From Patescibacteria group bacterium (GTDB lineage Bacteria > Patescibacteriota > Patescibacteriia > 2-12-FULL-60-25): a stretch of DNA of 64,000 nt. The position numbers and the translations under genes were made by a program. The notes under the pieces were generated by a model, which ran no database searches, was not told the DNA's origin, and saw only the letters and a program-made list of their open reading frames with translations. Shown in pieces: positions 8,506 to 16,722 of the stretch (its first letter is position 1; every line of letters begins with the position of its first letter). The stretch covers positions 811,251 through 875,250 of the forward strand of contig JAVHLR010000001.1 of NCBI GenBank assembly GCA_031082005.1, read 5' to 3'.

Positions 8506-10284
8506 CTAGCCCGTGACCGCCGTCTGCTTGATTCCCTCCGCATCCCTCACATCCACCAGCTTGCACTGCGCTTCACGACGACCGTTCCATTCATTGATGT
8601 CGATTTCGACGACCACATCGAGTTTTTGCCCGAAGGACAGCTCCTCGAGACGCTGCCCGAAATTGAAACCCATGAACTTCGCCCGGCGACCCGCCGCATC
8701 GCGCAGCATGCAACGGACGTGTTTATGCGTCTGCCCCACCAAATCACATGACGCGACTTCCAGATCCCTGATCATGAACAGCGGTTTTCGGTTGCCCTCG
8801 CCGAAAGGCTGCAGCCGCCGTAACGCGTCCGCCAATCCGACATCCACTTGGCCAAGATCCACTTCTGCATCGATATTCATGAACGGCATCAACCCATCGA
8901 TGTCGAGGTTCTCTCGAGCATACACATCCAGTTTATGGATCAAAGTCTCGACTTGCGATTCTGCCCCGAAAGAAAAACCGCATGCCTGGACATGACCTCC
9001 CACGTGGGTGACGAAACCCTCGCCTGCTCGCCTTACGGCTTCAGTGATATCGAAAAATGCGTATGATCTGCCTGATCCGACCCATCGGTCGCCATGCCGT
9101 CCGATGGCGATCGTCGGCTTGCCCGTACGATCAAGGTATTTGCCCGCCACCAACCCGACAAGCGCGGGTTGCCAGGTTTCAGACCAAAAAGACAACAGCG
9201 GAGCTTGCTCGACGGCGGACAATTGGGTTTCCGCCTCGACCAACATGGTCTGCATCAAACGTTGACGGTCACGGTTCTGTTCTTCCAGGCGCCCAGCTAA
9301 TTCCGCCGCAGCCTCATCCGTCTCCGCCAACATCAGATCCAGAGCTAAGGACGCATGGTCCATCCTTCCGGCTGCGTTGATACGCGGCCCCAGCCCGAAT
9401 GCAATCGACTGCGCGTCCAACTCACCGGGCGTCTGTCCGGCAGCGCGGATTAAAGCGCGCAGACCCGGCCGACGCGTCTTGTTCATCACCATCAGGCCGT
9501 ACTTTTCCAGGACGCGATTCTCGCCCAAAAGCGGCACCATGTCAGTCACTGTCGCGATAGCCACCAGATCAAGCAACCACTTATCGAAACCTTCGGGCAG
9601 TGCCATCCCCTTTTCCACAGCCGTCTCATAGACCGCGCTGGCGAACTTCCAAGCGACCCCGACAGCCGCCAAATGCTTGAAAGGATACTCCTCGCCTTCC
9701 AACTTAGGATGCACCAAAATAGCATCAGGCAATGTCTCTCCGAACTGATGGTGATCAAGTACGATGACGTCCATGCCCAAACTCCTGGCCAATGCTATCT
9801 CATCCACGCTGGCGATGCCGCAATCCACCGTAATAATCAAATCCGCTCCTTGTTCAGCCAGCGCCCTGACCGTACCCTCATGCAAACCATATCCCTCTTT
9901 ATCGCGATGCGGAATATATGAGCTTACGTTTGAAACCGGAACAGACGACTGCTTTTCGATCTCGCGCAACGTAGTGATCACGACCGCGCTGCCCGTCACT
10001 CCATCCGCATCATAATCCCCATGGACCACGATCTTTTCCTGATTCTCCAATGCAGAAAAAACCCTCTCGACTGCTGGCTTCATCTGCCTGAAAAGCCACG
10101 GCTTATGTACTCCGTTGTCCCATGACGGTTCCAGAAAATGTTGTGCTTCCTCAATGTTGGAAATACCACGATTCGCCAATAGATATGCCAAAACTGGAGG
10201 CATCCCTTGAGATACCACAAAATCAGTGAGTCGCTCCAACAACTCCCCGTCTGGTTCCTGCGGCGGGTTCCATCGTTTTTTCAT
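8506..10284 (-). CDS. recJ: RecJ single-stranded-DNA-specific exonuclease
   Basis: This 592-residue 5'-3' ssDNA exonuclease acts in recombination and mismatch repair. The DHH phosphoesterase motifs are in order: HGDYDADGVTGSAV, ITVDCGIAS, VIVLDHHQFGETLPDA. The DHHA1 motif THVGGHVQACGFSF follows, and then an OB-fold C-terminus. I choose the ATG at 10284 (MKKRWNPPQEP). The frame is open upstream to a TTG at 10353, but that extension is encoded by the arm of a hairpin repeat and adds an unconserved MNPYTYRF... tail. It is followed by rnhA. Confidence 0.95.
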   Translation of the reverse strand: MKKRWNPPQEPDGELLERLTDFVVSQGMPPVLAYLLANRGISNIEEAQHFLEPSWDNGVHKPWLFRQMKPAVERVFSALENQEKIVVHGDYDADGVTGSAVVITTLREIEKQSSVPVSNVSSYIPHRDKEGYGLHEGTVRALAEQGADLIITVDCGIASVDEIALARSLGMDVIVLDHHQFGETLPDAILVHPKLEGEEYPFKHLAAVGVAWKFASAVYETAVEKGMALPEGFDKWLLDLVAIATVTDMVPLLGENRVLEKYGLMVMNKTRRPGLRALIRAAGQTPGELDAQSIAFGLGPRINAAGRMDHASLALDLMLAETDEAAAELAGRLEEQNRDRQRLMQTMLVEAETQLSAVEQAPLLSFWSETWQPALVGLVAGKYLDRTGKPTIAIGRHGDRWVGSGRSYAFFDITEAVRRAGEGFVTHVGGHVQACGFSFGAESQVETLIHKLDVYARENLDIDGLMPFMNIDAEVDLGQVDVGLADALRRLQPFGEGNRKPLFMIRDLEVASCDLVGQTHKHVRCMLRDAAGRRAKFMGFNFGQRLEELSFGQKLDVVVEIDINEWNGRREAQCKLVDVRDAEGIKQTAVTG

Positions 10285-10330
10285 CCTTTCGATTCTTTCA
10301 TGCGGTCGATAAAAAGACAAAAAAGGGAGA

Positions 10331-10420
10331 AACCTGTAAGTGTACGGATTCAAGCCTGCGGGGCTCGTTTCAGTCTACCTCGAACACATCCTCGGCGATG
10401 AATCCGTACACTTACAGGTT
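10331..10420 (-). repeat. Long-armed hairpin repeat, copy 1 (core inverted)
   Basis: The arms 10331-10352 and 10399-10420 are perfect 22-base reverse complements (AACCTGTAAGTGTACGGATT...). The 46-base loop between them holds the conserved core. Read on the minus strand, the core contains GAGGATGTGTTCGAGGTAGA and ends CCCCGCAG. This is the only copy in the opposite orientation and the only one not touching a gene end. It sits between a terminator-like hairpin of the lipoprotein gene and the start of recJ. One arm could be read as an N-terminal extension of recJ. Confidence 0.9.
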
Positions 10421-10460
10421 CGGAAAGGAAAAAAAAGAAGGGGAACGAAGGATTTACGAC

Positions 10461-10493
10461 AAACCCGCGGCTCAAGTCATGAGCCGCAGGTTT
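10461..10493 (-). terminator. Hairpin after the 10501-11382 lipoprotein gene
   Basis: A 14-base stem (AAACCTGCGGCTCA on the minus strand, 13 of 14 paired) closes a 5-base loop just after the lipoprotein stop at 10501. There is no U-run of four or more, so the terminator call is moderate. Confidence 0.55.
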
Positions 10494-10500
10494 GAGTGGA

Positions 10501-11382
10501 CTACGGGAGAGGTATCCTGCTCGCTTGCCAAGTCCCCAACAAATCAGACGTTCCGTCGTAACCGACGACGCCGTACATGTATGACGAACTAAGCAGTGAT
10601 CCGACGTAACGGAACCCCTGCCGCACAAACTCGACGTGCCTGACGAAAATGTCGCCATCTTGTGCGGTCGACCCGTCAAGCGAAAGATATCGCCCATCCT
10701 GACGAAAACCTACGACATCACAAGCGCTGTCGAAGGTCGTGCCGTCGAAACACCAAGACGCCTCCACATTCACCACGGTCCGAAGAGGCAAAGTGACGCA
10801 CAACGGCTCGAAGAGGTGGCTCGCCGAGTCACGCGGAATCGCGCACGCCGTGACAATCGTCTCCGGCTCGGAGTCGAAAGCATCGGTCGCGAACAGATCC
10901 AGCTGCGCTTGCGGCCGCTGCACCTTGTCGAATCCATGCCCCGACATGAAGTGGAACGTCGCGACGTCCTGGTCAGCGATGCTCCACACGAAATCCGCCG
11001 ACACCTCGTACGACCCCGTGTCGTCGCTGCGGTAGGCGATAGCTTGAACGACGTCACAAGTACGATCTTCAAGCGGGTTCAACGGCACAGCGACTTCGTC
11101 CGGCGAGCTCTCGCATGTCGCGAACATGATATCCGTCGGAATCTCGTCCTGACCATCATCCGTCGTCTGGCCATCCCCTGTATCCAAACTCGGGCGCTTG
11201 ACCGACGAAGCGTAGATGTCTTGACGAGACAGCTGAAAAAACCTAGCTGGAGTTTTTTCCGCCATAGCTTCACCGACGACATCATCCGTCGAATTCCCAG
11301 CCGATTCTTCCGGCTGTTGCAGCAGACAGGCGGAAATGGGGACGGACAAAAACACCACCAAACCGAATAGACGATTTTGCAT
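10501..11382 (-). CDS. Secreted lipoprotein of unknown function
   Basis: The 293-residue product starts at the ATG at 11382, preceded by a good ribosome site (GGGAGAAGG, about 5 bases upstream). MQNRLFGLVVFLSVPISAC is a lipoprotein signal with lipidation at the Cys of SAC. The mature protein has a short acidic Ser/Thr/Asp linker and then a probable beta-rich domain with several Cys residues (TCESS, RTCDVV, TACAIP, PLCVTL, SWCF, SACDVV) that may form disulfides. I recognise no domain family. It is monocistronic, with a terminator-like hairpin behind it. Confidence 0.75.
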   Translation of the reverse strand: MQNRLFGLVVFLSVPISACLLQQPEESAGNSTDDVVGEAMAEKTPARFFQLSRQDIYASSVKRPSLDTGDGQTTDDGQDEIPTDIMFATCESSPDEVAVPLNPLEDRTCDVVQAIAYRSDDTGSYEVSADFVWSIADQDVATFHFMSGHGFDKVQRPQAQLDLFATDAFDSEPETIVTACAIPRDSASHLFEPLCVTLPLRTVVNVEASWCFDGTTFDSACDVVGFRQDGRYLSLDGSTAQDGDIFVRHVEFVRQGFRYVGSLLSSSYMYGVVGYDGTSDLLGTWQASRIPLP

Positions 11383-11486
11383 GACACCTTCTCCCACAAA
11401 AAAAAGAACGAATGCGTTGAATCACGCTTTCGTCCTGCACCTATCTATACCGCTACCCTATCCACTGAAACAGTCAAGTGGATAAG

Positions 11487-11588
11487 TCAAAATGACCCTG
11501 CAAATGGAGCGATCAAAAAAAACACTGTCGCAAAGGCGATGAAACCGATGACTATCTTATTTATGAATTTTCTCTGTTTAGCTTTCAT
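11487..11588 (-). CDS. Possible 33-residue single-helix membrane protein
   Basis: A short frame reads MKAKQRKFINKIV followed by a hydrophobic run (IGFIAFATVFFLIAPFAG) and a TGA stop. The basic N-terminus plus a single hydrophobic helix of about 18 residues is the plan of many small bacterial membrane proteins. No Shine-Dalgarno site is visible and I know no family for it, so it stays tentative. It lies between lepA and the lipoprotein gene, on the same strand as both. Confidence 0.4.
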   Translation of the reverse strand: MKAKQRKFINKIVIGFIAFATVFFLIAPFAGSF

Positions 11589-11610
11589 ATGGATTTAATA
11601 TTTTTCTAGC

Positions 11611-11638
11611 CTGGATTCCCGCCTACGCGGGAATGACG
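11611..11638. repeat. GGATTCCCGC..GCGGGAATGAC palindromic repeat
   Basis: This short palindrome (ATTCCCGC...GCGGGAAT around a CTAC loop) belongs to the widespread CTGGATTCCCGCCTNCGCGGGAATGACG type found between genes in many bacteria. Fuller copies occur at 53738-53802 and 55539-55598. Confidence 0.8.
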
Positions 11639-11647
11639 AATGAAAGT

Positions 11648-11680
11648 ATGTTCGAGGTAAACTAATACGAGCCCTCCCCA
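11648..11680 (+). repeat. Decayed core of the long-armed hairpin repeat
   Basis: TATGTTCGAGGTAAACTAAT followed by ACGAGCCCT matches the conserved core with a few substitutions. No complementary arms flank it. It lies 83 bases to the left of the intact core of copy 2 and in the same orientation. It is probably the remnant of an older insertion. Confidence 0.75.
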
Positions 11681-11696
11681 TTTTTCCTATCCCTCC

Positions 11697-11789
11697 TAGT
11701 GTTTCCAGAATAATTTTTTGTGGCGAGGATGTGTTCGAGGTAGACTGAAACGAGCCCCGCAGCAACAAAAAATTATTCTGGAAACACTA
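11697..11789 (+). repeat. Long-armed hairpin repeat, copy 2 (end of lepA)
   Basis: The arms 11697-11721 and 11765-11789 are perfect 25-base reverse complements. The loop holds the core with GAGGATGTGTTCGAGGTAGA and CCCCGCAG. The right arm ends exactly on the lepA stop codon (11787-11789), so the left arm is an inverted copy of the lepA stop and the following bases. In the lepA mRNA it would form a hairpin starting at the stop codon. Confidence 0.95.
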
Positions 11790-13601
11790 ATCCCCATCCT
11801 CGCGCCTCAAGACTTTTATGAACGTATCCGGCGGTATCTCCACCGAACCAGCGCCCATACTTAGCATGCGCTTCTTACCCTTCTTCTGTTTCTGCAGCAG
11901 TTTCATCTTACGCGTCACATCGCCGCCATACAAGTAGCCAGTCACGTCTTTACGGAAAGCCGAGATACGATCCGCGGCGATTATCTTCGCACCGATGGCG
12001 GCTTGGATCTTGATCACGAACTGCTGACGCGGCAACGTCTCTTTTAAAGTCGCCACGACTTCCCTACCTCGACGATACGCCTCCGACTCATGCAATAGCA
12101 TGGAAAATGCCGGCACCTTCTTATCGGCTACCAGGATATCCAGCAGGACGATTTTCGCCGCACGATAACCGATGAACTCATAGTTCAATGACGCATAGCC
12201 TGATGACGCGCTCTTGAGTTTATCATGGAAATCCACGATGACGGACGAAAGCGGCATGTCAAAATGCAGAACCGTACGCTTCGGATCCAGGTAATCAGTA
12301 GATTTATACATACCGCGACGTTCGGTCACGAGCGCCATGATGTTGCCGATGTAATCCGCGGGACAGACGATATCGACCAAAACCCAAGGCTCACGGACTT
12401 CGCGCAGATGCGACGGATCCGGGAACTCCATGGCCGAGGTCACCACGCTTTCATCGCCACCCGTCGACGTAATCTCGTAGGCCACGCTGGGACTCGTGAT
12501 GACGAGTTCCATATTGTGTTCGCGTCTCAACCGTTCCTGCACGATCTCGAGATGCAACATGCCCAAAAGACCGCAACGGAAGCCATAACCCAAAGCCAAC
12601 GACTGCTCCGGTTCAAAAGCCAACGCCGCATCCGACAACTTCAGCTTCATCATGGCCTCGCGCAACCTCACATACTCATTGCCTTCCTTCGGAAAAATAC
12701 TGGCGTACACCATGGGCCGCACTTCCTTGTAACCCGGCAATGGCTTAGTCTCCGCAGCGTGCTCGAAACTCGCGATAGTATCGCCGACGCGCACCGCCGA
12801 AATGTCCTTCAAGCCCGACACGACATAAGCGATCTCACCTGCTTCGATCGCCTCGGTACTGACATAGTCAGGCTTCAGGAAACCCACATCCAACGCCTGG
12901 CCTTCTGTCGCCGTCGCGATGAACTTCAACTTTTCGTTCTTGGATAGTTTGCCGTCCATCACGCGCACATAAGCCACGACTCCGCGATAGTCGTCGTATT
13001 TGGAATCGAAAATAACGGCGCTAAAAAAAGCCGATCGATTACCTCTCGGATGCGGAACGTCTTTGACGACTCGCTCAAGAATCAGATCCACGCCAGCGCC
13101 AGTCTTACCTGAAGCGCAGATGATCTCTTCGCGCTTACAACCGATCAACTTCATCAGCTCTTCCGCACAACGTTCGACATCAGCCGCCGGCAAATCAATC
13201 TTATTCAAGACCGGAATGATAGTCAGGTCTTGTTCCAACGCCAGATACAGATTTGCGATCGTCTGCGCCTGCACTCCCTGAGTCGCATCGACGAGAAGTA
13301 TCGCGCCTTCGACCGAAGCCAACGAACGAGAGACTTCGTAAGTGAAATCCACATGTCCCGGAGTATCGATGAGGTTAAGTTCGTATTCTTGGCCATCCTT
13401 CGCCTTATATTTCATCCGCGCCGGCTGCAGTTTGATAGTGATACCGCGCTCGCGCTCCAGATCCATTGTATCCAAAAGCTGCTCTTTCATCTTACGTTTA
13501 TCGATCGTCCCCGTAGTTTCCAAAAGCCGATCGGACAGCGTGGACTTGCCGTGATCGATATGCGCAATGATGCAGAAGTTCCTTATTTTCTGTTGCTCCA
13601 T
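11787..13601 (-). CDS. lepA: Elongation factor 4 (LepA)
   Basis: This 604-residue translational GTPase back-translocates or remodels stalled ribosomes. G1 (AHIDHGKST, about 13-21), G2 region (ERERGITI), G3 (DTPGHVDF) and G4 (NKIDLPAAD) are intact. The length and the characteristic C-terminal domain (ending in YGGDVTRKMKLLQKQKKGKK...) separate it from EF-G. It begins at the ATG at 13601, about 50 bases after the FecR-domain gene region on the same strand. Copy 2 of the long-armed repeat starts at its stop codon. Confidence 0.98.
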   Translation of the reverse strand: MEQQKIRNFCIIAHIDHGKSTLSDRLLETTGTIDKRKMKEQLLDTMDLERERGITIKLQPARMKYKAKDGQEYELNLIDTPGHVDFTYEVSRSLASVEGAILLVDATQGVQAQTIANLYLALEQDLTIIPVLNKIDLPAADVERCAEELMKLIGCKREEIICASGKTGAGVDLILERVVKDVPHPRGNRSAFFSAVIFDSKYDDYRGVVAYVRVMDGKLSKNEKLKFIATATEGQALDVGFLKPDYVSTEAIEAGEIAYVVSGLKDISAVRVGDTIASFEHAAETKPLPGYKEVRPMVYASIFPKEGNEYVRLREAMMKLKLSDAALAFEPEQSLALGYGFRCGLLGMLHLEIVQERLRREHNMELVITSPSVAYEITSTGGDESVVTSAMEFPDPSHLREVREPWVLVDIVCPADYIGNIMALVTERRGMYKSTDYLDPKRTVLHFDMPLSSVIVDFHDKLKSASSGYASLNYEFIGYRAAKIVLLDILVADKKVPAFSMLLHESEAYRRGREVVATLKETLPRQQFVIKIQAAIGAKIIAADRISAFRKDVTGYLYGGDVTRKMKLLQKQKKGKKRMLSMGAGSVEIPPDTFIKVLRREDGD

Positions 13602-13653
13602 GTCCCAGGATACTGCCTGAAAAAAGGGTTTTTGGCAATGTCCAAAAGCACGA

Positions 13654-14658
13654 TTACGCTCCTGGACCGATGACTTGCGGTTGGGTGCTGGGTAGAATTT
13701 CCTGCAGCAACGGAGCCCTTTCAGGAACGACGAAAGTCGACGAAGTGTTGATCAACATCTCTCTACGCCTTTGGAGCAGCTCCCTGTAAATCATGAATTC
13801 CTGACGTAGGACAGGTCTGGCCGGCAATATGACGGGTTTCACCGGCCGCTTCAGCTTATCCGACGTCAATTTCGTGATGCCGAACTTGAAACTATCAACC
13901 AACCGCTCGCTCACGCTCAAGCGTCGGATCGTGCTCTTCAGGATACGCGCATCGCGCAACAAAATTCCCTTTGTCGCGATCTTCAAACCCTCACCGGACG
14001 TTATCTTGACCGGTTCCGCATCAGACGCCTCTACACCGGCCAATTCAGCCGTCTCGTTCGAGACTTCGACTTCGTGATCGGCCACCTGGATGTCCACGCC
14101 GTCGTCCTGGACCTCAACGCCAAAAGCCGTTCCGCGCACTGTCGCCACGACGCCGTTCGCCGAGACCGAATAGTATTCATCCTGACCCAGAAGACGTTCA
14201 AAACGCGTCCACACCCGTCCGGCATTCAGCCGCAACTGGATAAAAATATTCCCATCAGCTGCCTCATCCTTCAGCAACACCAAATCCGTCCCTTCATCCA
14301 ATCTGGCCCGTCCGGAATCAGGGTAAATGATGAAAGCCACGCCTCGCCCGACTTGCATCTCATCCCCGTCTACAAGCTCTGTCCCGTCTTTCCCTGCTTG
14401 TTTCGATCCGTCTCGAGTGATGTCGACGCTCGCGTCCACCCCCAACTCAAGATAACCGATGACGGCATCAGCCGAGTATCCCGGTTCGACATTTTCCCCT
14501 CCCGTTTCGTCGGCAGTTCGCGAATCTTCCTGCTGCACGGCGATCTGCTTCTGTGTCTGCGCTGGGTTCTTCACCACCCGCGGCCCAAGCCTAAAACACC
14601 CAGCACCCAACCCGACCAAAGCGACCAACAAAGCAAACGAAAGATATCCTTTTTTCAT
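13654..14658 (-). CDS. FecR-domain lipoprotein
   Basis: The product has 334 residues from the ATG at 14658 (MKKGYLSFALLVALVGLGAGC). A second ATG two codons upstream at 14664 is also possible, with AAAGATG overlapping it. The LGAGC lipobox predicts a lipidated cell-surface protein. Residues about 100-200 form a FecR-type domain (ARLDEGTDLVLL, GRVWTRFERLLGQDEYYSVS, VVATVRGTAFGVEV). Such domains are found in FecR anti-sigma regulators and in surface proteins. No ECF sigma gene or TonB receptor is nearby, so a structural envelope role is more likely. Confidence 0.88.
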   Translation of the reverse strand: MKKGYLSFALLVALVGLGAGCFRLGPRVVKNPAQTQKQIAVQQEDSRTADETGGENVEPGYSADAVIGYLELGVDASVDITRDGSKQAGKDGTELVDGDEMQVGRGVAFIIYPDSGRARLDEGTDLVLLKDEAADGNIFIQLRLNAGRVWTRFERLLGQDEYYSVSANGVVATVRGTAFGVEVQDDGVDIQVADHEVEVSNETAELAGVEASDAEPVKITSGEGLKIATKGILLRDARILKSTIRRLSVSERLVDSFKFGITKLTSDKLKRPVKPVILPARPVLRQEFMIYRELLQRRREMLINTSSTFVVPERAPLLQEILPSTQPQVIGPGA

Positions 14659-14763
14659 AATCATCTTTATTTCTAAACAATACTACCACACCTCGCAGAA
14701 CCCAGCAGCTTTTTCTCTTCCTGATAAACTGACCAAAGCGGCTTGGTGAATTATTATTTAAGC

Positions 14764-14803
14764 CAGGATGTGTTCGAGATATGTTGGACGCGTCCCTCAC
14801 CTC
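14764..14803 (+). repeat. Decayed core of the long-armed hairpin repeat
   Basis: AGGATGTGTTCGAGATATGT followed by ...CGCGTCCCTCA aligns with the 5' two thirds of the conserved core; the 3' part has drifted. It has no matching arms and lies 79 bases left of the intact core of copy 3. The spacing is nearly the same as for the decayed core beside copy 2. Confidence 0.7.
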
Positions 14804-14815
14804 TACTCTCACTCC

Positions 14816-14904
14816 GAGCTGCGGTTGCGTTGTTTTATCAGCGAGGACCTGTTCGAGATATATCAACCGAGCCCCGCAGCGATGAAACAACGCAACCGCA
14901 GCTC
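14816..14904 (+). repeat. Long-armed hairpin repeat, copy 3 (end of murJ)
   Basis: The arms 14816-14839 and 14881-14904 pair over 24 bases with one T-G mispair (14836 with 14884). The core is the GAGGACCTGTTCGAGATA subtype with TATCAACCGAG and CCCCGCAG. The right arm ends inside the murJ stop codon (14903-14905). The left arm is therefore an inverted copy of the murJ 3' end. Confidence 0.95.
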
Positions 14905-16543
14905 ACCCCATCGCCTCCTCCATCCCATCGATCTTAGGTTTCTTGCGCCACAATTTTCTTTTTATCGCATCCCTGAAATCAAGCAGCTCTTTTGATCTCA
15001 AGACCCACGCCACCAACAAAAAAGTACCGCCGCCGGCCAAACACGCCGCTGCCGCCTGTAACGCGACTTGCCAAAAAGTCTGCAAAGGAAAAATCGAACC
15101 CACAAGCTGTCTGACCGGATAACCCACCGCGATTATGCTGGCTGCGGCAGCCATGGATTTCAGGATCGAGATATTCAACGCGTACGTATCGAAAGGGCCA
15201 TATTTTTTCTTGAGAAACGTCCAAAGCAACAGCGCGTTGATATATGAAGCCGCCGCGAAAGCCAAAGCTAATCCGGTTATGCCGAACAGGCCGCGCCACC
15301 AGACGGCCAAAGCCAGATTGCAGGCTTCAGATACGAACGCGATAAAAAGAGGCGTCTTCGTATCTTGCTTCGCGTAAAAAGCGCGGGCGAATAAAGGCAC
15401 CAGGGCTTGCGCGATCAAGGCTGCCGTAAAAGCGCCCATGACGTTCGCCGTGCGGATCGTATTATCCCAATCGAATTCCCCTGCCCCTAGCGCAAGACGG
15501 ATGATTTGGGCGCGCAAAAGGAAAAAAATCGCCATGGACGGTAAGATGAAAAATCCGATTTTGCTCGTAGCCGAAACCAATTCAGCAGCGAAACATCGCT
15601 GGTCATTCCGGCTCGCGGCTCGCGACAGCAAGGGGAATGCTGCCAAGGCGAATGAGATGCCGAAAATCCCCACCGGAAAAGATTGGAGATTATTCGCCAG
15701 ATTAAAGACCGCAACCGAACCCGTCGGCAAAGCCGAAGCTAAAGCCAAAAGCACCACCAGATTGAGCTGCGAAAGGCCAAGCCCCAATGTCCGCGGCAAC
15801 ATCAACTTAAGGATGCGCCTGACTCCCGGCGGTCGGAAAGAAGGCAGCGGCAACTTGCCCAACCCAAGCTTCAGCACCACCGTCGTCTGCGTAGCCAGAT
15901 GCAAAAATGCTCCGATGATCACGCCCCAGGCGACCCCGATTATGCCTAAACGAGGAGCTAAGACCAAAGCACCGAAAATGATGCCGAGATTATAGAAAAC
16001 CGGCGCCAAAGAAAAAGCCATGAAACGTTTCAAGGCCTGAAGTACACCACCCATCACGGCGGAGATCCCGAGCAAGAACGGAGAAAGGAACATGACGCGC
16101 GAAAGCGCAATCGTCTGCTCAAGTTTATCGCCGCTGAAACCCGGCACGGTCCAAGGCACTATCCATTGCGCCGTCAAAGCCAAAACCAGACAGACACCAG
16201 CCATCACCGCTCCGACGATCGACAGAGTCTGCGCCGCCAACTTCCAAGCTTCGTCTTTGCTGCGCGTCTCGAGATATTCGGAAAAAACCGGAATGAAACC
16301 TGCGGACAATGCACCCAGAATAATCAAAGAATAAATCAAGTCCGGTACTCGAAAGGCAGCGTAATATACATCAAGGTCATATCCAGCGCCGAAACTCGAA
16401 GCCAAGACCCTATCGCGCAACACACCGACCAGCCGCGAAGCTACCGAAGCCGCGCCCACGATCAAAGCCGCAGCAGTCAGGCCATTAGCCTCGCCGTGCC
16501 ACAAATTATGCAACTTGTCGTTCAAAACACGAATTAAGTTCAC
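14903..16543 (-). CDS. murJ: MurJ-like lipid II flippase (MVF family)
   Basis: This integral membrane protein has about 14 hydrophobic segments. It begins GLTAAALIVGAASVASRLVGVLRDRVLASSFGAG, the typical first helix and loop of MurJ, with its conserved basic residues. MurJ flips lipid II outwards for peptidoglycan synthesis. No ATG is available at the N-terminus. I chose the GTG at 16543 (546 residues); a TTG at 16594 would add 17 residues. Neither has a Shine-Dalgarno site. The last bases of the gene are part of copy 3 of the long-armed repeat. Confidence 0.93.
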   Translation of the reverse strand: MNLIRVLNDKLHNLWHGEANGLTAAALIVGAASVASRLVGVLRDRVLASSFGAGYDLDVYYAAFRVPDLIYSLIILGALSAGFIPVFSEYLETRSKDEAWKLAAQTLSIVGAVMAGVCLVLALTAQWIVPWTVPGFSGDKLEQTIALSRVMFLSPFLLGISAVMGGVLQALKRFMAFSLAPVFYNLGIIFGALVLAPRLGIIGVAWGVIIGAFLHLATQTTVVLKLGLGKLPLPSFRPPGVRRILKLMLPRTLGLGLSQLNLVVLLALASALPTGSVAVFNLANNLQSFPVGIFGISFALAAFPLLSRAASRNDQRCFAAELVSATSKIGFFILPSMAIFFLLRAQIIRLALGAGEFDWDNTIRTANVMGAFTAALIAQALVPLFARAFYAKQDTKTPLFIAFVSEACNLALAVWWRGLFGITGLALAFAAASYINALLLWTFLKKKYGPFDTYALNISILKSMAAAASIIAVGYPVRQLVGSIFPLQTFWQVALQAAAACLAGGGTFLLVAWVLRSKELLDFRDAIKRKLWRKKPKIDGMEEAMG

Positions 16544-16631
16544 GCCCGCAATTATGCCGAACAGACACGCTTTAGTCGAGACTGAAAAAAACAATATTCA
16601 AATACATCCAATCTCCCCTTTTCCTCACCAC

Positions 16632-16722
16632 AGAGCAGGAAAAGTAATAATACCCTCCGAGGATGTGTTCGAGGTAGACTGAAACGAGCCCCGCAGGAGG
16701 GTATTATTGCTTTTCCTGCTCT
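16632..16722 (+). repeat. Long-armed hairpin repeat, copy 4 (overlaps the end of a glycosyltransferase gene)
   Basis: The arms 16632-16658 and 16696-16722 pair over 27 bases with one T-G mispair (16645 with 16709). The 37-base loop is the conserved core (GAGGATGTGTTCGAGGTAGA, CCCCGCA). The right arm reaches 16 bases into the coding sequence beyond the stop codon (16704-16706), covering the codons for EQEKQ. The left arm is an inverted copy of these codons in non-coding DNA, which indicates the direction of copying. Confidence 0.95.

Noticed and set aside
10285-10353. N-terminal extension of recJ from the TTG at 10353
   Set aside because: The extra 23 residues are encoded partly by the arm of a hairpin repeat and do not resemble RecJ. 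The ATG at 10284 gives a normal start.
11459-11484. A third nested promoter/terminator (TTGACT in the loop of TATCCAC/GTGGATA, minus strand)
   Set aside because: The hairpin and the -35-like loop are present, but there is no T-run and no -10 at 16-18 bases.
11697-16722. The long-armed repeats as integron attC sites
   Set aside because: attC sites also follow genes and fold into hairpins, but their conserved parts are at the outer ends and the centre varies. Here it is the reverse. The neighbouring genes are housekeeping genes (lepA, murJ), not cassettes, and no integrase is seen.
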